In this document: piece after piece, positions 13,676-22,619 of the stretch | Numbering within the stretch: the stretch's first letter is position 1 | Layout of the letters: every line of letters begins with the position of its first letter | Assembly: GCA_946408655.1 (NCBI GenBank) | Contig: CAMJTE010000007.1 | Coordinates: forward strand, 1-33,666 | Origin: an uncultured Caryophanales bacterium | Lineage (GTDB): Bacteria; Bacillota_I; Bacilli_A; RF39; UBA660 | Direction of reading: 5' to 3' | DNA length: 33,666 nt | Position numbers and translations under genes: made by a program | Notes under the pieces: generated by a model | What the model was told of the DNA's origin: nothing | What the model saw: only the letters and a program-made list of their open reading frames with translations | The model's database searches: none

Positions 13676-15175
13676 ATGAAATATGATGTTATAGTAGATT
13701 GTTATACTGATGAACCATCTGGGTTGGGAGTGCCTCCATTTTTAAGTGTCCATTCAAGATATATTGCTGGTGCATTAGAAGAACAAAAAAGAAAATATTA
13801 TTACTTAACTATAGATGACTTGAGATATAGTAATGGAGAAAAACACAATAATGATTCATATAATAAAAGAATCATTAATACAACCAAAAATAAAGATAAT
13901 GTTTTTGATATTTTAAATAATGCTAACAATATTTATGTTGTGATGGGCTGTTTTGTTAAATATGAATATGTATCAGCAGAACCTCCATCATTCTTAGAAG
14001 TTGAAAATCTATTGAGAAAATATAGTGCTAATAAATTATTATTTTATTCTTTAGGTGGAAATGAATTGACGAGAGAAAATGTTAGAAAAACTGTTCCACA
14101 AGGTTTGTTCAATGAAATAATATTTGGAAATACATATAATTATTTTATTGGTGAAACAAGTAATAAATTTAAACCTAATTATGATAGATTAAAAAATATT
14201 GCTATATCTTCTGCAACAGTACTTAATCAATTAGAAAGACCTTTAGTAATAGAGATAGAAACTGCAACGGGTTGTAATAGAAAACCAGGCTGTACATTTT
14301 GTATTGAAGGTATGAGAGGTTTACCATTACAATTTAGAGAAGTAGAAGATATTGTTTCTGAAATTAAAAGCTTATATGATAATGGTGCTTTATATTTTAG
14401 ATTAGGAAGACAACCTAACTTTTATGCCTATAAAGATTGTAATCCTTCTGAAATTGAAAAGTTACTTAAAAGAATATGGGAAGAATGTCCAAATATTAAG
14501 ACACTTCATATTGATAATGTTAGTCCTCACAATGTTAATACACCTGAAGGAATAAAAATAACTGAAATAGTTGCAAAATATACTACTGCTGGAAATATTA
14601 CACCATTTGGGATAGAGTCTTTTGACTCAAGAATCAGAGAATTATGTAACCTTAATGGTAGTTTAAATGATATTCACGAATCAATAAATATCATTAATAG
14701 ATTTGGTAAAGAACGTGGCGATAATGGATTCCCAAAATTATTGCCTGGTATAAATATTATTTATGGTTTAGATGGGCAATCCGAAAAAACTTTAGATTGT
14801 AATTTGAATAATTTTAAAAGAATATTAGATTCAGGTAATTGGGTTAGAAGAGTTTTTGTTAGAAAATTAACATCCCCCTATGGTGAGCAATTTGATAGAT
14901 ATACGAAAGACAAACTTGATGAATTTAAAAATTGGAGTTCTACAATTGAAAATGATTTTACTATTCCGATGTTAAAGCAAGTATTTCCAGTTGGTTTAAT
15001 AATTAAAGATTTAAGAATGGAAATGTATAAAGATGGTGATTCTATTTTAAGGCAAATGGCAACTTGTCCAGTTAGAGTTGTTGTAAAAAACAAAGAATTA
15101 AAACTAGATCAATTTTATACTGTTAAAATTATTGGATATGTAGGAAATAGAACTCTATTAGGAGAAGTTATATGA
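13676..15175 (+). CDS. Radical SAM enzyme, COG1031-like, 499 aa
   Basis: The N-terminal region has the family's opening DEPSGLGVPPFLSVHSRYIAG (about residues 12-32). The iron-sulfur cluster motif is C200-x5-C206-x2-C209 in GCNRKPGCTFC, a spacing wider than the canonical CxxxCxxC but as in the COG1031 family of uncharacterised radical SAM proteins. A TIM-barrel core follows (LYFRLGRQPNF, HIDNVSPHNV, TPFGIESFD, GINIIYGLDGQ). The C-terminal about 45 residues (DQFYTVKIIGYVGNRTLLGEV) look like a TRAM-type RNA-binding barrel, as in methylthiotransferases, so the substrate may be RNA or a nucleotide. It ends with TGA overlapping the next start (ATATGA). Confidence 0.78.
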   Translation: MKYDVIVDCYTDEPSGLGVPPFLSVHSRYIAGALEEQKRKYYYLTIDDLRYSNGEKHNNDSYNKRIINTTKNKDNVFDILNNANNIYVVMGCFVKYEYVSAEPPSFLEVENLLRKYSANKLLFYSLGGNELTRENVRKTVPQGLFNEIIFGNTYNYFIGETSNKFKPNYDRLKNIAISSATVLNQLERPLVIEIETATGCNRKPGCTFCIEGMRGLPLQFREVEDIVSEIKSLYDNGALYFRLGRQPNFYAYKDCNPSEIEKLLKRIWEECPNIKTLHIDNVSPHNVNTPEGIKITEIVAKYTTAGNITPFGIESFDSRIRELCNLNGSLNDIHESINIINRFGKERGDNGFPKLLPGINIIYGLDGQSEKTLDCNLNNFKRILDSGNWVRRVFVRKLTSPYGEQFDRYTKDKLDEFKNWSSTIENDFTIPMLKQVFPVGLIIKDLRMEMYKDGDSILRQMATCPVRVVVKNKELKLDQFYTVKIIGYVGNRTLLGEVI

Positions 15176-15819
15176 AAAAAGTTGGATTACTTGTTCCAAA
15201 AACAAATTTAACTGTTGAATATGAACTACAATATTTATATAATAATCACTTTTTTAATATCGAAGATATAGCGTTTTATATTTCAAAATTAGACTATAAA
15301 ACAAGCTATAAAGAAGATAAAACAAAATTTTTAAATGATCTTGCAAATGATAGTAATAAGAAAATTAATGATTTAGAATATATTGGTGTTGATTACATTA
15401 CTTTTTTCTGTACATCATCATCTGTACTAAATTCTGAAATCATTATTAATAATAATCCTTTTACTGCACTGCTAGAAGAGGTCATAGAGAAAAATATAAA
15501 AAAGTGTTTATTGATTACTCCGTATGATGATGTTGTTGGAACAAATATTAAAGTTGAATTAGAAAAAAATGAAGTTTTCGTTTGTAAAAACATTAATTTA
15601 AATTTATTAAATACAGCAGATTATTTTGATTTTGGTATTAATAAGCTTAAACAATTTATTATTGATAATTATAAAGAAGAATATGAAAATGTAATAATTT
15701 CTTGCACCAATCTTCCAACACTATCAATAATTAATGAATTGGAATCTTTATTTAACAATAATGTAATATCAAGTAATTCATGTTTATTTAATAAAATAAA
15801 AAAAGAAGTGGTAGGTTAA
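15172..15819 (+). CDS. Asp/Glu racemase - maleate isomerase/arylmalonate decarboxylase family protein
   Basis: 215 residues with the family's N-terminal VGLLVPKTNLTVEYEL, the first catalytic cysteine in ITFFCTSSS (Cys80), LLITPYDD in the middle, and the second cysteine in IISCTNLPT (Cys178) followed by VISSN. These are the two facing cysteines of cofactor-independent racemases and maleate cis-trans isomerases. It would act on a small dicarboxylate or amino acid. It overlaps the radical SAM gene by 4 bases (ATGA), so they are co-translated. Its presence in a nucleotide-centred cluster suggests that an amino-acid- or acid-like group is made for or cut from the substrate. Confidence 0.8.
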   Translation: MKKVGLLVPKTNLTVEYELQYLYNNHFFNIEDIAFYISKLDYKTSYKEDKTKFLNDLANDSNKKINDLEYIGVDYITFFCTSSSVLNSEIIINNNPFTALLEEVIEKNIKKCLLITPYDDVVGTNIKVELEKNEVFVCKNINLNLLNTADYFDFGINKLKQFIIDNYKEEYENVIISCTNLPTLSIINELESLFNNNVISSNSCLFNKIKKEVVG

Positions 15820-15823
15820 TATA

Positions 15824-16585
15824 ATGACAAAAGAAGAATTTAAGAAGATAATTGATGTTTGTGCAAGTATGCCAGATGTAAAAGAAGATGTTTTTAAAAA
15901 TCATGACAATAATATGTGGTGGCCTTTAGAAATTGAAGATTATAAAAAGAGATTACTTATTGCAGGATTGTCTACAAGAATTTCTTATAATATGATTAAT
16001 AGTTATAGGAAAGTTATAAATAAATTGAATGAATATAGTTATGAGCAAATAAAAAGTATGAAAAAAGAAGAAATTATTGAAATAATTAAAGGTTTAGGAC
16101 TTTCTAACACTCGTTATTCATATCTATCATCAATGATTGATTTTATTGAAAAATATAATGATACAATATTAGAAAAAGATAATGATGAATTGATTGAGTT
16201 AATTGCTAATAACGTTAGTGGTGCTTCGTACAAAGTTGCTCAATGTTGTGTACTATATATGCGTGGATATTATTGTGGAATTATGCCAGTTGATAGTGGT
16301 ATGAAGGATGTTGAATTACCATGTATTGGTTTTGAAAAATATGGAAATGCAATTGGACATGATATACTTAGAAAACAATTACAAGAATTAGTTAAAGACA
16401 ACAATATGGAAGATATTATTATCAAATATGGATATGATAAATTAAATATACCAAATTATAATAATGCTACTTGGTGGGCTCATTTAGTATTGATTTATTT
16501 TAAAAGACATTATTGCAATAAACACAAACCTGATGAATGTCCATTAGCAAATAAAGTATGTGTTAGTTGTAAATGTAAAAAATAA
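15824..16585 (+). CDS. HhH-GPD DNA glycosylase-like protein with C-terminal Cys cluster
   Basis: 253 residues. A helix-hairpin-helix equivalent lies at SGASYKVAQCCVLYMRG (about 132-148), where Lys137 occupies the place of the catalytic lysine of endonuclease III, and PVDSGMKDVELP (Asp157) matches the catalytic aspartate region. The C-terminus has C231-x7-C239-x6-C246-x2-C249, similar to but not the same as the C-x6-C-x2-C-x5-C iron-sulfur loop of endonuclease III. It may remove a modified base from DNA or, like phage pyrophosphorylases derived from this fold, act in nucleotide hypermodification. Ribosome binding site is weak and the gene lies 4 bases after its neighbour. Confidence 0.72.
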   Translation: MTKEEFKKIIDVCASMPDVKEDVFKNHDNNMWWPLEIEDYKKRLLIAGLSTRISYNMINSYRKVINKLNEYSYEQIKSMKKEEIIEIIKGLGLSNTRYSYLSSMIDFIEKYNDTILEKDNDELIELIANNVSGASYKVAQCCVLYMRGYYCGIMPVDSGMKDVELPCIGFEKYGNAIGHDILRKQLQELVKDNNMEDIIIKYGYDKLNIPNYNNATWWAHLVLIYFKRHYCNKHKPDECPLANKVCVSCKCKK

Positions 16586-16606
16586 CAAATTTAAGGGGGA
16601 TTTGAG

Positions 16607-17104
16607 ATGATAATAATTGAGGGATTAGATGGTGTTGGTAAAACAACTTTAGTTGATTATTTTGTGAATATGGGAATGAAAAAATATCATTTTGATTATG
16701 ATGCTCAAAATATGGATTTGTTTACAAAATATATGCTAGTATTAGATGAGAAAACTGATATTTTAGTTTTAGATAGATCTTTTATAAGTGAAATGGTATA
16801 TGGTACTGTATTGCGTAATAATTGTAAATTAACAATTGAACAATATACTGAATTGTTAAAAACATATAAAGAAAAAGGAGCTACAATAATTTATTTAACA
16901 GCCCCAAAAGAAGTTTTATTAGAAAGAAGAGCTAATGATTTAAAGGATTATGAAATGATTGATAAATATTATGAAACTCTAAATGCTAGATATGATGAAA
17001 TTATGGATTATAGTTGTAATTACATAAATGTTTTACAATATGATAGTTTTGCTATGAATAAAGAAGAAATTCAAAATAATACTAAGAGGTTGATTGTTAA
17101 ATGA
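16607..17104 (+). CDS. Deoxynucleoside/thymidylate kinase-like P-loop kinase
   Basis: 165 residues. Walker A is EGLDGVGKTT (residues 5-14); the second motif, LVLDRSFISEMVYG, matches the D-R-S motif of the deoxynucleoside kinase and thymidylate kinase group, and the lid arginines lie in LLERRANDLKDYE. It is shorter than most thymidylate kinases (about 200), closer to small phage or mobile-element nucleotide kinases. It would phosphorylate a nucleoside or nucleoside monophosphate. Good ribosome binding site AAGGGGGA; the next gene overlaps by 4 bases (ATGA). Confidence 0.82.
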   Translation: MIIIEGLDGVGKTTLVDYFVNMGMKKYHFDYDAQNMDLFTKYMLVLDEKTDILVLDRSFISEMVYGTVLRNNCKLTIEQYTELLKTYKEKGATIIYLTAPKEVLLERRANDLKDYEMIDKYYETLNARYDEIMDYSCNYINVLQYDSFAMNKEEIQNNTKRLIVK

Positions 17105-18693
17105 TAGATTTATGTTTTGTTGGAAATAGTTCAATAGATTTAATTAAAAATGAAAACGGGAATGAGAAAAAATTTGGTGGGAGTGCTATATATAGTTCAC
17201 TATCATGTCGAAGTATTTCTGATAAAAGTATAGGAATAATAAGTAATGTTAATAGTAATTTAAAAAAATTACTAGATTCAAAACAGATATATTTATTTGG
17301 TAAGGTTGTTGATGAGATAAATACGTTTGAGATAGATGAAGCTTTAGGAACTTGTAATTTTATAAAACAAAGTAATAATGATATTTTAATTGATGAGGAT
17401 ATTGAAGTTAATTATTTACATGTTTCATTTAGAAAAGGTGTAAATATAGTTAATGTTTTAAACAATCCAAAAATAAGATATAATCATTTATCTATAGATG
17501 TTATGATACATAGTATAGATAGTTTTATAGAAATGATAGAAAAATATATTGATAAAATTGATATAATTTTTTGTAATAATGAAGAGTATCAAGTGTTAAA
17601 AAAACATTTTAATAATTTGCCACTTACTATTATTACAAATCAAGACAAACCAGTTATAGCTGTAAATAAGGAAAAAAATATATATTTTAATGTTCCACAA
17701 AATATTTCTACAGTATCTTCAACAGGAGCAGGAGATTCCTTTATAGGGGGCTTCTTAGCAGAGTATTCAAAAAATCAAAATCTTAATAGTGCAATAAATA
17801 CTGGTATTGCTAATGCAAGTTATTCTGTAACTAAATTAGGGCCTATTAATATTTCATGTAGAAGTACTGATATATTTAAAAATGGTATTTTACCTAAAAA
17901 TATAATAGTTGTAGGTAATTCGTGTGCAGGTAAAACAACTTTTATTGATTTTTTTAAATCGTTTTATAATATATATACAGATATTGATGATTTGGCTCCA
18001 TTGTTAGAAATGTTTATGATAGATGACATTTCTAATGACAATAATCTTGATGATTTTATTAATCTTAAAAATAAATTAGTATTTATGAAAGATATTTATG
18101 AGCATTATTTAAATAATTTTTCTAATATAGAACACTATACCGTTATTGCAAAAAATGGTGAAGGACATGATATTATAAATCCTGATCTTTGGGATATAAT
18201 TTTAAAAAGATCAGTAGAAGTACTAAAAAATGAAAACAACATAATTCAATTTTCTCGAGGGCGAGATGAAGAATATGAAAAAAAATATGGAAATGATGTT
18301 TATAAAAGAAGTCTAGAAATTATTCTTCAAGAACTAGATAATAAAACAAGTACTATTATAATAAACTTGGTTTCAGATTTAAAAATAAGAAAAGAAAGAA
18401 ACAAAATTAGATTTGAACAAGGTGGTCATTTTGTTTCTGAAGATACTATGGATAATGTCTATAAGGATGATATTTTCCAATACGAGCATGTTGAAGATAT
18501 TAAAGGTGTTATTAATTTGTCAGGAGTAAATTATCCTGTATATACGATTAATAATAATAGAATGTTATCATCAATTGAACTATCTGAATTTTTAATGTAT
18601 AATGTTAATGAAATATTAAAATATTATGAAGAATTTAAGGAGGAAAAAAATTATGAATATGAAAGAAATTCAAAAGGAAATATGGCAAAATAA
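17101..18693 (+). CDS. Fusion of a PfkB-family sugar/nucleoside kinase and a P-loop kinase
   Basis: 530 residues. Residues 1-250 are a PfkB/ribokinase-type kinase: N-terminal LCFVGNSSIDL, KFGGSAIYSS, and the anion-hole motif SSTGAGDSFIGGFL (catalytic Asp212). Residues about 265-515 form a second kinase beginning with Walker A VVGNSCAGKTT (272-280), then DIDD and an arginine-rich lid (IRKERNKIRFEQGGHF). The pairing suggests two successive phosphorylations, for example of a nucleoside or sugar then its phosphate. The C-terminal end overlaps the MazG-like gene by 41 bases, tying their translation together. No characterised protein of this architecture is known to me. Confidence 0.8.
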   Translation: MIDLCFVGNSSIDLIKNENGNEKKFGGSAIYSSLSCRSISDKSIGIISNVNSNLKKLLDSKQIYLFGKVVDEINTFEIDEALGTCNFIKQSNNDILIDEDIEVNYLHVSFRKGVNIVNVLNNPKIRYNHLSIDVMIHSIDSFIEMIEKYIDKIDIIFCNNEEYQVLKKHFNNLPLTIITNQDKPVIAVNKEKNIYFNVPQNISTVSSTGAGDSFIGGFLAEYSKNQNLNSAINTGIANASYSVTKLGPINISCRSTDIFKNGILPKNIIVVGNSCAGKTTFIDFFKSFYNIYTDIDDLAPLLEMFMIDDISNDNNLDDFINLKNKLVFMKDIYEHYLNNFSNIEHYTVIAKNGEGHDIINPDLWDIILKRSVEVLKNENNIIQFSRGRDEEYEKKYGNDVYKRSLEIILQELDNKTSTIIINLVSDLKIRKERNKIRFEQGGHFVSEDTMDNVYKDDIFQYEHVEDIKGVINLSGVNYPVYTINNNRMLSSIELSEFLMYNVNEILKYYEEFKEEKNYEYERNSKGNMAK

Positions 18694-18952
18694 ACTTAAT
18701 AAAGGATTCAATACAACAGATGTTAATAAAGAATTTTGCTTATTATATGGAGAAGTTGCTGAAGCATATGATGCATATAGAAAAAAGAAAGATGATTTAA
18801 ACGAAGAACTTGCCGATATAGCAATATACCTAATGGGGTTATCTGAAATGCTTGGTTTTGATTTAGAAACTGAAATTCTAAAAAAAGTAGATAAAAATGG
18901 TAAGAGAGTATATAAAAATATAGATGGCGTTAATGTCAGAGTTAGTGATTAA
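18653..18952 (+). CDS. MazG-like nucleotide pyrophosphohydrolase, 99 aa
   Basis: Start ATG 18653 has AAGGAGG at 18637-18643; an upstream ATG in frame lacks one. The MazG-type four-helix core is present: LLYGEVAEAYDAYRKKKDDLNEELADIAIYLMGLSEMLG, with the metal-binding E-x-x-E and E-x-x-D pairs. Such proteins hydrolyse (d)NTPs to monophosphates, often non-canonical ones. It is the last gene of the cluster and would remove an unwanted triphosphate that the kinases produce, or control nucleotide pools. No terminator is obvious right after the stop. Confidence 0.85.
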   Translation: MNMKEIQKEIWQNKLNKGFNTTDVNKEFCLLYGEVAEAYDAYRKKKDDLNEELADIAIYLMGLSEMLGFDLETEILKKVDKNGKRVYKNIDGVNVRVSD

Positions 18953-19024
18953 TTTTTAAAACATATTAAAAAATTACATATTCATACCAAAAACGGTCTA
19001 AAAAAATAAAGCAACAAAAAAATA

Positions 19025-19053
19025 TTTACACAGCAAAAAATATTTGGTAAAAT
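19025..19053 (+). promoter_or_regulatory. Promoter for the HNH/repeat-protein block
   Basis: TTTACA (19025-19030), 17-base spacer, TAAAAT (19048-19053). The first small ORF starts 24 bases downstream, at 19077. Confidence 0.5.
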
Positions 19054-19076
19054 TGCAAACTGTTGTGGGTGATAAA

Positions 19077-19190
19077 ATGGAAAGTGTAGAAATATTAAAA
19101 GCTTTAAAATTAATTGGTTATGATAATGATATAGATATTAATAATGATTTGTATGATTATAGTAGAGAACAAGAATTAGTAACTGCATAA
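19077..19190 (+). CDS. Small ORF, 37 aa
   Basis: ATG after GGGTGAT with a correctly placed promoter. The product, about 37 acidic residues (ILKALKLIGYDNDIDINND), has no recognisable domain. It lies 20 bases before the next gene and may be a small accessory or leader product. Weak support because of length. Confidence 0.4.
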   Translation: MESVEILKALKLIGYDNDIDINNDLYDYSREQELVTA

Positions 19191-19210
19191 TTGATAGGAG
19201 TTTGAATTAT

Positions 19211-19657
19211 ATGAAAGATGAAATATATGAATATTTAATAAATTATGGTTTTAGTAAAGAAAATTTAGATAAATTCGAAGAATTAAATGAAGATATGTAT
19301 TTTGTATCTTTAGAAAAAGTTAAAGAAAATATAGATTTCTTTGCAAGCAAAGAATTAAATAATATAGAAATTATTAGTTTAGTTAATATCAATCCTTTTA
19401 TATTAACTCTATCTTCAAAAAGAAAGAATGCATTTGATGAAATATATATTAACAAATTAAATTTATCTAATGAAGAAATTAAAAATTTATTAAATATTAA
19501 TAATAATATTTATACATGCAGTCCATTAGAACTTGATAAAATCATTAATTATTTAGTTAATGATAAGAATTATTCTATTGATAATATTAAAAAGATTATA
19601 TTAACTAATCCTAATATAATAAATAAAAAAATAGATGAAATTGTGGAAATTATATAG
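19211..19657 (+). CDS. Hypothetical helical-repeat protein, 148 aa (mTERF-like pattern)
   Basis: ATG 19211 is preceded at good distance by TAGGAG; a TTG at 19202 is too close. The product is all-helical, with repeats of about 32-35 residues marked by I-x-x-L-V-x-x-N-P-x-I-L (LVNINPFILTLSS, then ILTNPNIINK), a pattern like mTERF or related helical-repeat nucleic-acid-binding proteins. It sits just before the HNH protein, with GGCGG between, so a shared function is likely. Assignment is tentative. Confidence 0.55.
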   Translation: MKDEIYEYLINYGFSKENLDKFEELNEDMYFVSLEKVKENIDFFASKELNNIEIISLVNINPFILTLSSKRKNAFDEIYINKLNLSNEEIKNLLNINNNIYTCSPLELDKIINYLVNDKNYSIDNIKKIILTNPNIINKKIDEIVEII

Positions 19658-19668
19658 GCGGTGTTTAT

Positions 19669-22389
19669 ATGTATGAATATTTATTAGAAAACTTAATTAG
19701 TTATAGACAAGTTGATGGAAATTTAAGAAGAGCTGCTAAAAAAGGATTAGTATCGGAATTATATAGAAAACAAATGAATGCCCTAGCACTTAAATATTTC
19801 GGAGTAGACTCAAATGGAAATTATACAGAAAATAAAGAAGATATTGTTGCCTATAGATGTCCTTATAGTGGTGAAATAATAAATGACCTATCAACTGCTT
19901 GGCTAGAACATATATTGCCAATATCAAGTGATGGTGGAACTGTATTATTTAATTGTATTCCTATTCTAAAAGAAGTTAATTCATCAAAAAACGATGAACC
20001 TAATCTTTTAGTATGGTGGCAAGGAAAAGGTAAAGAATATTTTAGTTATGATAGATTAGAAAGATTAATTCAATATATGTTAGAAGCATATACACTAGCC
20101 TTTAAAGAACCAATTGAGGAGGAATTATATGATTACGATAATTCATTAAACAATGATGATTATATCGAAAATGATGATTTATCAATAGATTTAAAAGATA
20201 GAATAAGTATCAAGACCAATACAAACATTCAGCAAAATATAACTTATTATCAATTAATTAATGATCTAATAAATGAATTATCTAAAAATAGAGATGTATC
20301 AAAATATAGTTCTCAATTAAATAATATAAAAGAACAAAATGTATTTGGCAATATTAATGAAATTGAAAAAGTAATTAATGTTGTACAAACTGTATTTAAA
20401 GAAGTATTAGGAGATAATTCTAAAAAATATTTATCTTATTCATTAAAAATTGATATGAATAAATTATTAAATTCTTTAAAAACAAATGATTATGAAAATG
20501 AAATAAGAGAAAGAATAAACAATATTAAGTCAATATTAATGAAAGATGGTAAAAATATAAATGATTATTTTGAAAGTATTACTGATATAGAAGAAGAAAA
20601 TATATTATATAAGAATAATTTATCACAAGATGACATAACTTATTTTTTAGAGACTATTAGACTCAGTCACAAAAGTAAAATTAGAATATTTATAGATATG
20701 TTGTCTGATTCTAAGTTTACTAATTATATTAATGGTCTTCCGGATAATAATAACATCTTTTCAGTTAATAATAAGATTCACTTTAAAAATTATGAGCATA
20801 TTCATGGATTGCATGTTTTACAATTTTGGAAAAATAATAGCGAAGAAATTGTAAGTGAAATTATGAGGCTGAGACAAGAGTTATTAGCAAATAATGCAAA
20901 AACAACCGATGAAAGATTAGTAAAATTAAATTCTGCATTAAAAGCAATAGATGATTACAATTTTGCAAATCAATACTTTCCTCAAAAAAGGATAGAAGTT
21001 TTTATAGAAATGTTATCAAATTCTAAATATACAAATTATGTAAATGGAACTTTTGATGAAAATAATATTTTTGCAAGAGATAATAAAGTTCCATTTGAGG
21101 GATATGAACATATTCAAGGCTTAAATACTAGTCATTTTTGGACATATAATTCAGATAGAATTATACAAACAATAAACACATTAAAAAATAATTTGGAAAG
21201 AAAAGAAGAAAAAACATATGAAGAAGAACAAAAACTAATTAAATTAAATATGGCTTTAAAAGCAATAGATAACTATAATTTTGCTAATAAAAGCAATTCG
21301 CAGAGTAGAATAGAAGTCTTTATAGAAATGCTATCAAATCCTAAATATACTAATTATATAAATGGAACACTTGATAACAATAATATTTTTGGCTTGAATG
21401 AAATTCCATTTGAAGGATATGAACATATACAAGGTTTAAACACTAGTCATTTTTGGACACGTAATTCAGATAAAATTATACAAACAATAAATATATTAAA
21501 AAATAATTTGGAAAGAAAAGAAGAAAAAACATATGAAGAAGAACAAAAACTAATTAAATTAAATATGGCTTTAAAAGCAATAGATAACTATAATTTTGCT
21601 AATAAAAGCAATTCGCAGAGTAGAATAGAAGTCTTTATAGAAATGCTATCAAATCCTAAATATACTAATTATATAAACGGAACACTAGATAACAATAATA
21701 TTTTTGGCTTGAATGAAATTCCGTTTGAAGGATATGAACACATAAATGGATTAAATACTAAGCAATTTTGGCGTGTAAATTCAGATAAAATTATAGAAAC
21801 GATTTATATGCAAAAAAATGAATTAGATAATAAAGAGAATAGAACACAAAATGAAGAACAAAAACTGATTAAATTAAATATGGCTTTAAAAGCAATAGAT
21901 GATTATAATTTTGTCAACAAAAACAACCCAAAATATAGAATAGAAAAATTTATAGAAATGCTATCAGATTCTAAATATACAAATTATACTAATAATATTC
22001 CAGATGATAATAATATTTTTTCTGCGAAAAACAAAATTCCATTTGAAGGATATGAACACATAGATGGCTTAAATACTAGCCAATTTTGGAATCGCTATTC
22101 TGTAAAAAATATCATTCCTTTACTTTTTTATAGTAGTAACTATAATGATTTAAAATATGATTTTGCTAGAAATGCAGTAATGGGGTATTTAAATTACAAT
22201 AGAAGAAGAAAAAAACAACCTGAATTTAAAATTATTGATGAATATATTGATACATTAGATAAAACTAAAAAAGAGGTTAAATCATTATTAGAATTAAGAG
22301 CATCACTGCTATTAAGAAAACAACAATTAAGTATTGAAAATCATGAATTGACTGAAGAATTAAATTCTTCTTATAGGAGAGCAATGTAA
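19669..22389 (+). CDS. HNH endonuclease-like protein with five tandem ~105-residue repeats, 906 aa
   Basis: The N-terminal about 145 residues hold an HNH-type module: CPYSG (Cys64), EH (80-81) in AWLEHILPISSDGG, Asn95 and NSSKN (104-108). A linker to about residue 320 follows, then five repeats of about 103-105 residues that begin RIEVFIEMLSNxKYTNYxNG and contain F-E-G-Y-E-H-I-x-G-L-N-T-x-x-F-W and a charged helix KLIKLNMALKAIDxYNF. Repeats 2-4 are almost identical even in DNA. The last about 80 residues are coiled coil. The repeats probably bind DNA or a partner, with the HNH as nuclease. Neighbours 22391 and 22620 appear to be companions. No characterised match known to me. Confidence 0.72.
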   Translation: MYEYLLENLISYRQVDGNLRRAAKKGLVSELYRKQMNALALKYFGVDSNGNYTENKEDIVAYRCPYSGEIINDLSTAWLEHILPISSDGGTVLFNCIPILKEVNSSKNDEPNLLVWWQGKGKEYFSYDRLERLIQYMLEAYTLAFKEPIEEELYDYDNSLNNDDYIENDDLSIDLKDRISIKTNTNIQQNITYYQLINDLINELSKNRDVSKYSSQLNNIKEQNVFGNINEIEKVINVVQTVFKEVLGDNSKKYLSYSLKIDMNKLLNSLKTNDYENEIRERINNIKSILMKDGKNINDYFESITDIEEENILYKNNLSQDDITYFLETIRLSHKSKIRIFIDMLSDSKFTNYINGLPDNNNIFSVNNKIHFKNYEHIHGLHVLQFWKNNSEEIVSEIMRLRQELLANNAKTTDERLVKLNSALKAIDDYNFANQYFPQKRIEVFIEMLSNSKYTNYVNGTFDENNIFARDNKVPFEGYEHIQGLNTSHFWTYNSDRIIQTINTLKNNLERKEEKTYEEEQKLIKLNMALKAIDNYNFANKSNSQSRIEVFIEMLSNPKYTNYINGTLDNNNIFGLNEIPFEGYEHIQGLNTSHFWTRNSDKIIQTINILKNNLERKEEKTYEEEQKLIKLNMALKAIDNYNFANKSNSQSRIEVFIEMLSNPKYTNYINGTLDNNNIFGLNEIPFEGYEHINGLNTKQFWRVNSDKIIETIYMQKNELDNKENRTQNEEQKLIKLNMALKAIDDYNFVNKNNPKYRIEKFIEMLSDSKYTNYTNNIPDDNNIFSAKNKIPFEGYEHIDGLNTSQFWNRYSVKNIIPLLFYSSNYNDLKYDFARNAVMGYLNYNRRRKKQPEFKIIDEYIDTLDKTKKEVKSLLELRASLLLRKQQLSIENHELTEELNSSYRRAM
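21181..21750 (+). repeat. Near-identical 315-base direct repeats inside the HNH protein gene
   Basis: The block starting at 21181 recurs with a 315-base offset at 21496. Identity is complete or nearly so for about 180 bases and stays high for about 250. The offset equals 105 codons, so copy number can change without breaking the frame. Older, diverged copies flank it on both sides. This marks recent expansion by recombination or slippage. Confidence 0.8.
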
Positions 22390-22390
22390 T

Positions 22391-22603
22391 ATGAATGATA
22401 AAATAATTGAATTAGAAGAATATAAAAATATAATAAATAATAAAAATAATTTAGATAATGGTACTACAAACGTCGAGGAGTTATCACTTGAAGAACTAGA
22501 AGATGTTAGTAAATTATATAGAAGTGAAGTTACTAAACTATCACAAGAAGTTCAAGTTTTAGAAGAAGAAAATATAAAACTTAAAAGACTTCTTGAAAAA
22601 TAA
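22391..22603 (+). CDS. Small coiled-coil protein, 70 aa
   Basis: Starts two bases after the HNH gene stop, with AGGAGAGC upstream. The product is acidic with a C-terminal leucine-rich coiled coil (SEVTKLSQEVQVLEEENIKLKRLLEK). Its heptads resemble the coiled coil at the end of the preceding protein, so the two may associate. Function unknown. Confidence 0.65.
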   Translation: MNDKIIELEEYKNIINNKNNLDNGTTNVEELSLEELEDVSKLYRSEVTKLSQEVQVLEEENIKLKRLLEK

Positions 22604-22619
22604 TGGAGGTATTACATCT

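Noticed and set aside
20650-22100. CRISPR-like array suggested by periodic repeats
   Set aside because: The repeats are 315 bases, protein coding and in frame; there are no short repeats with unique spacers.
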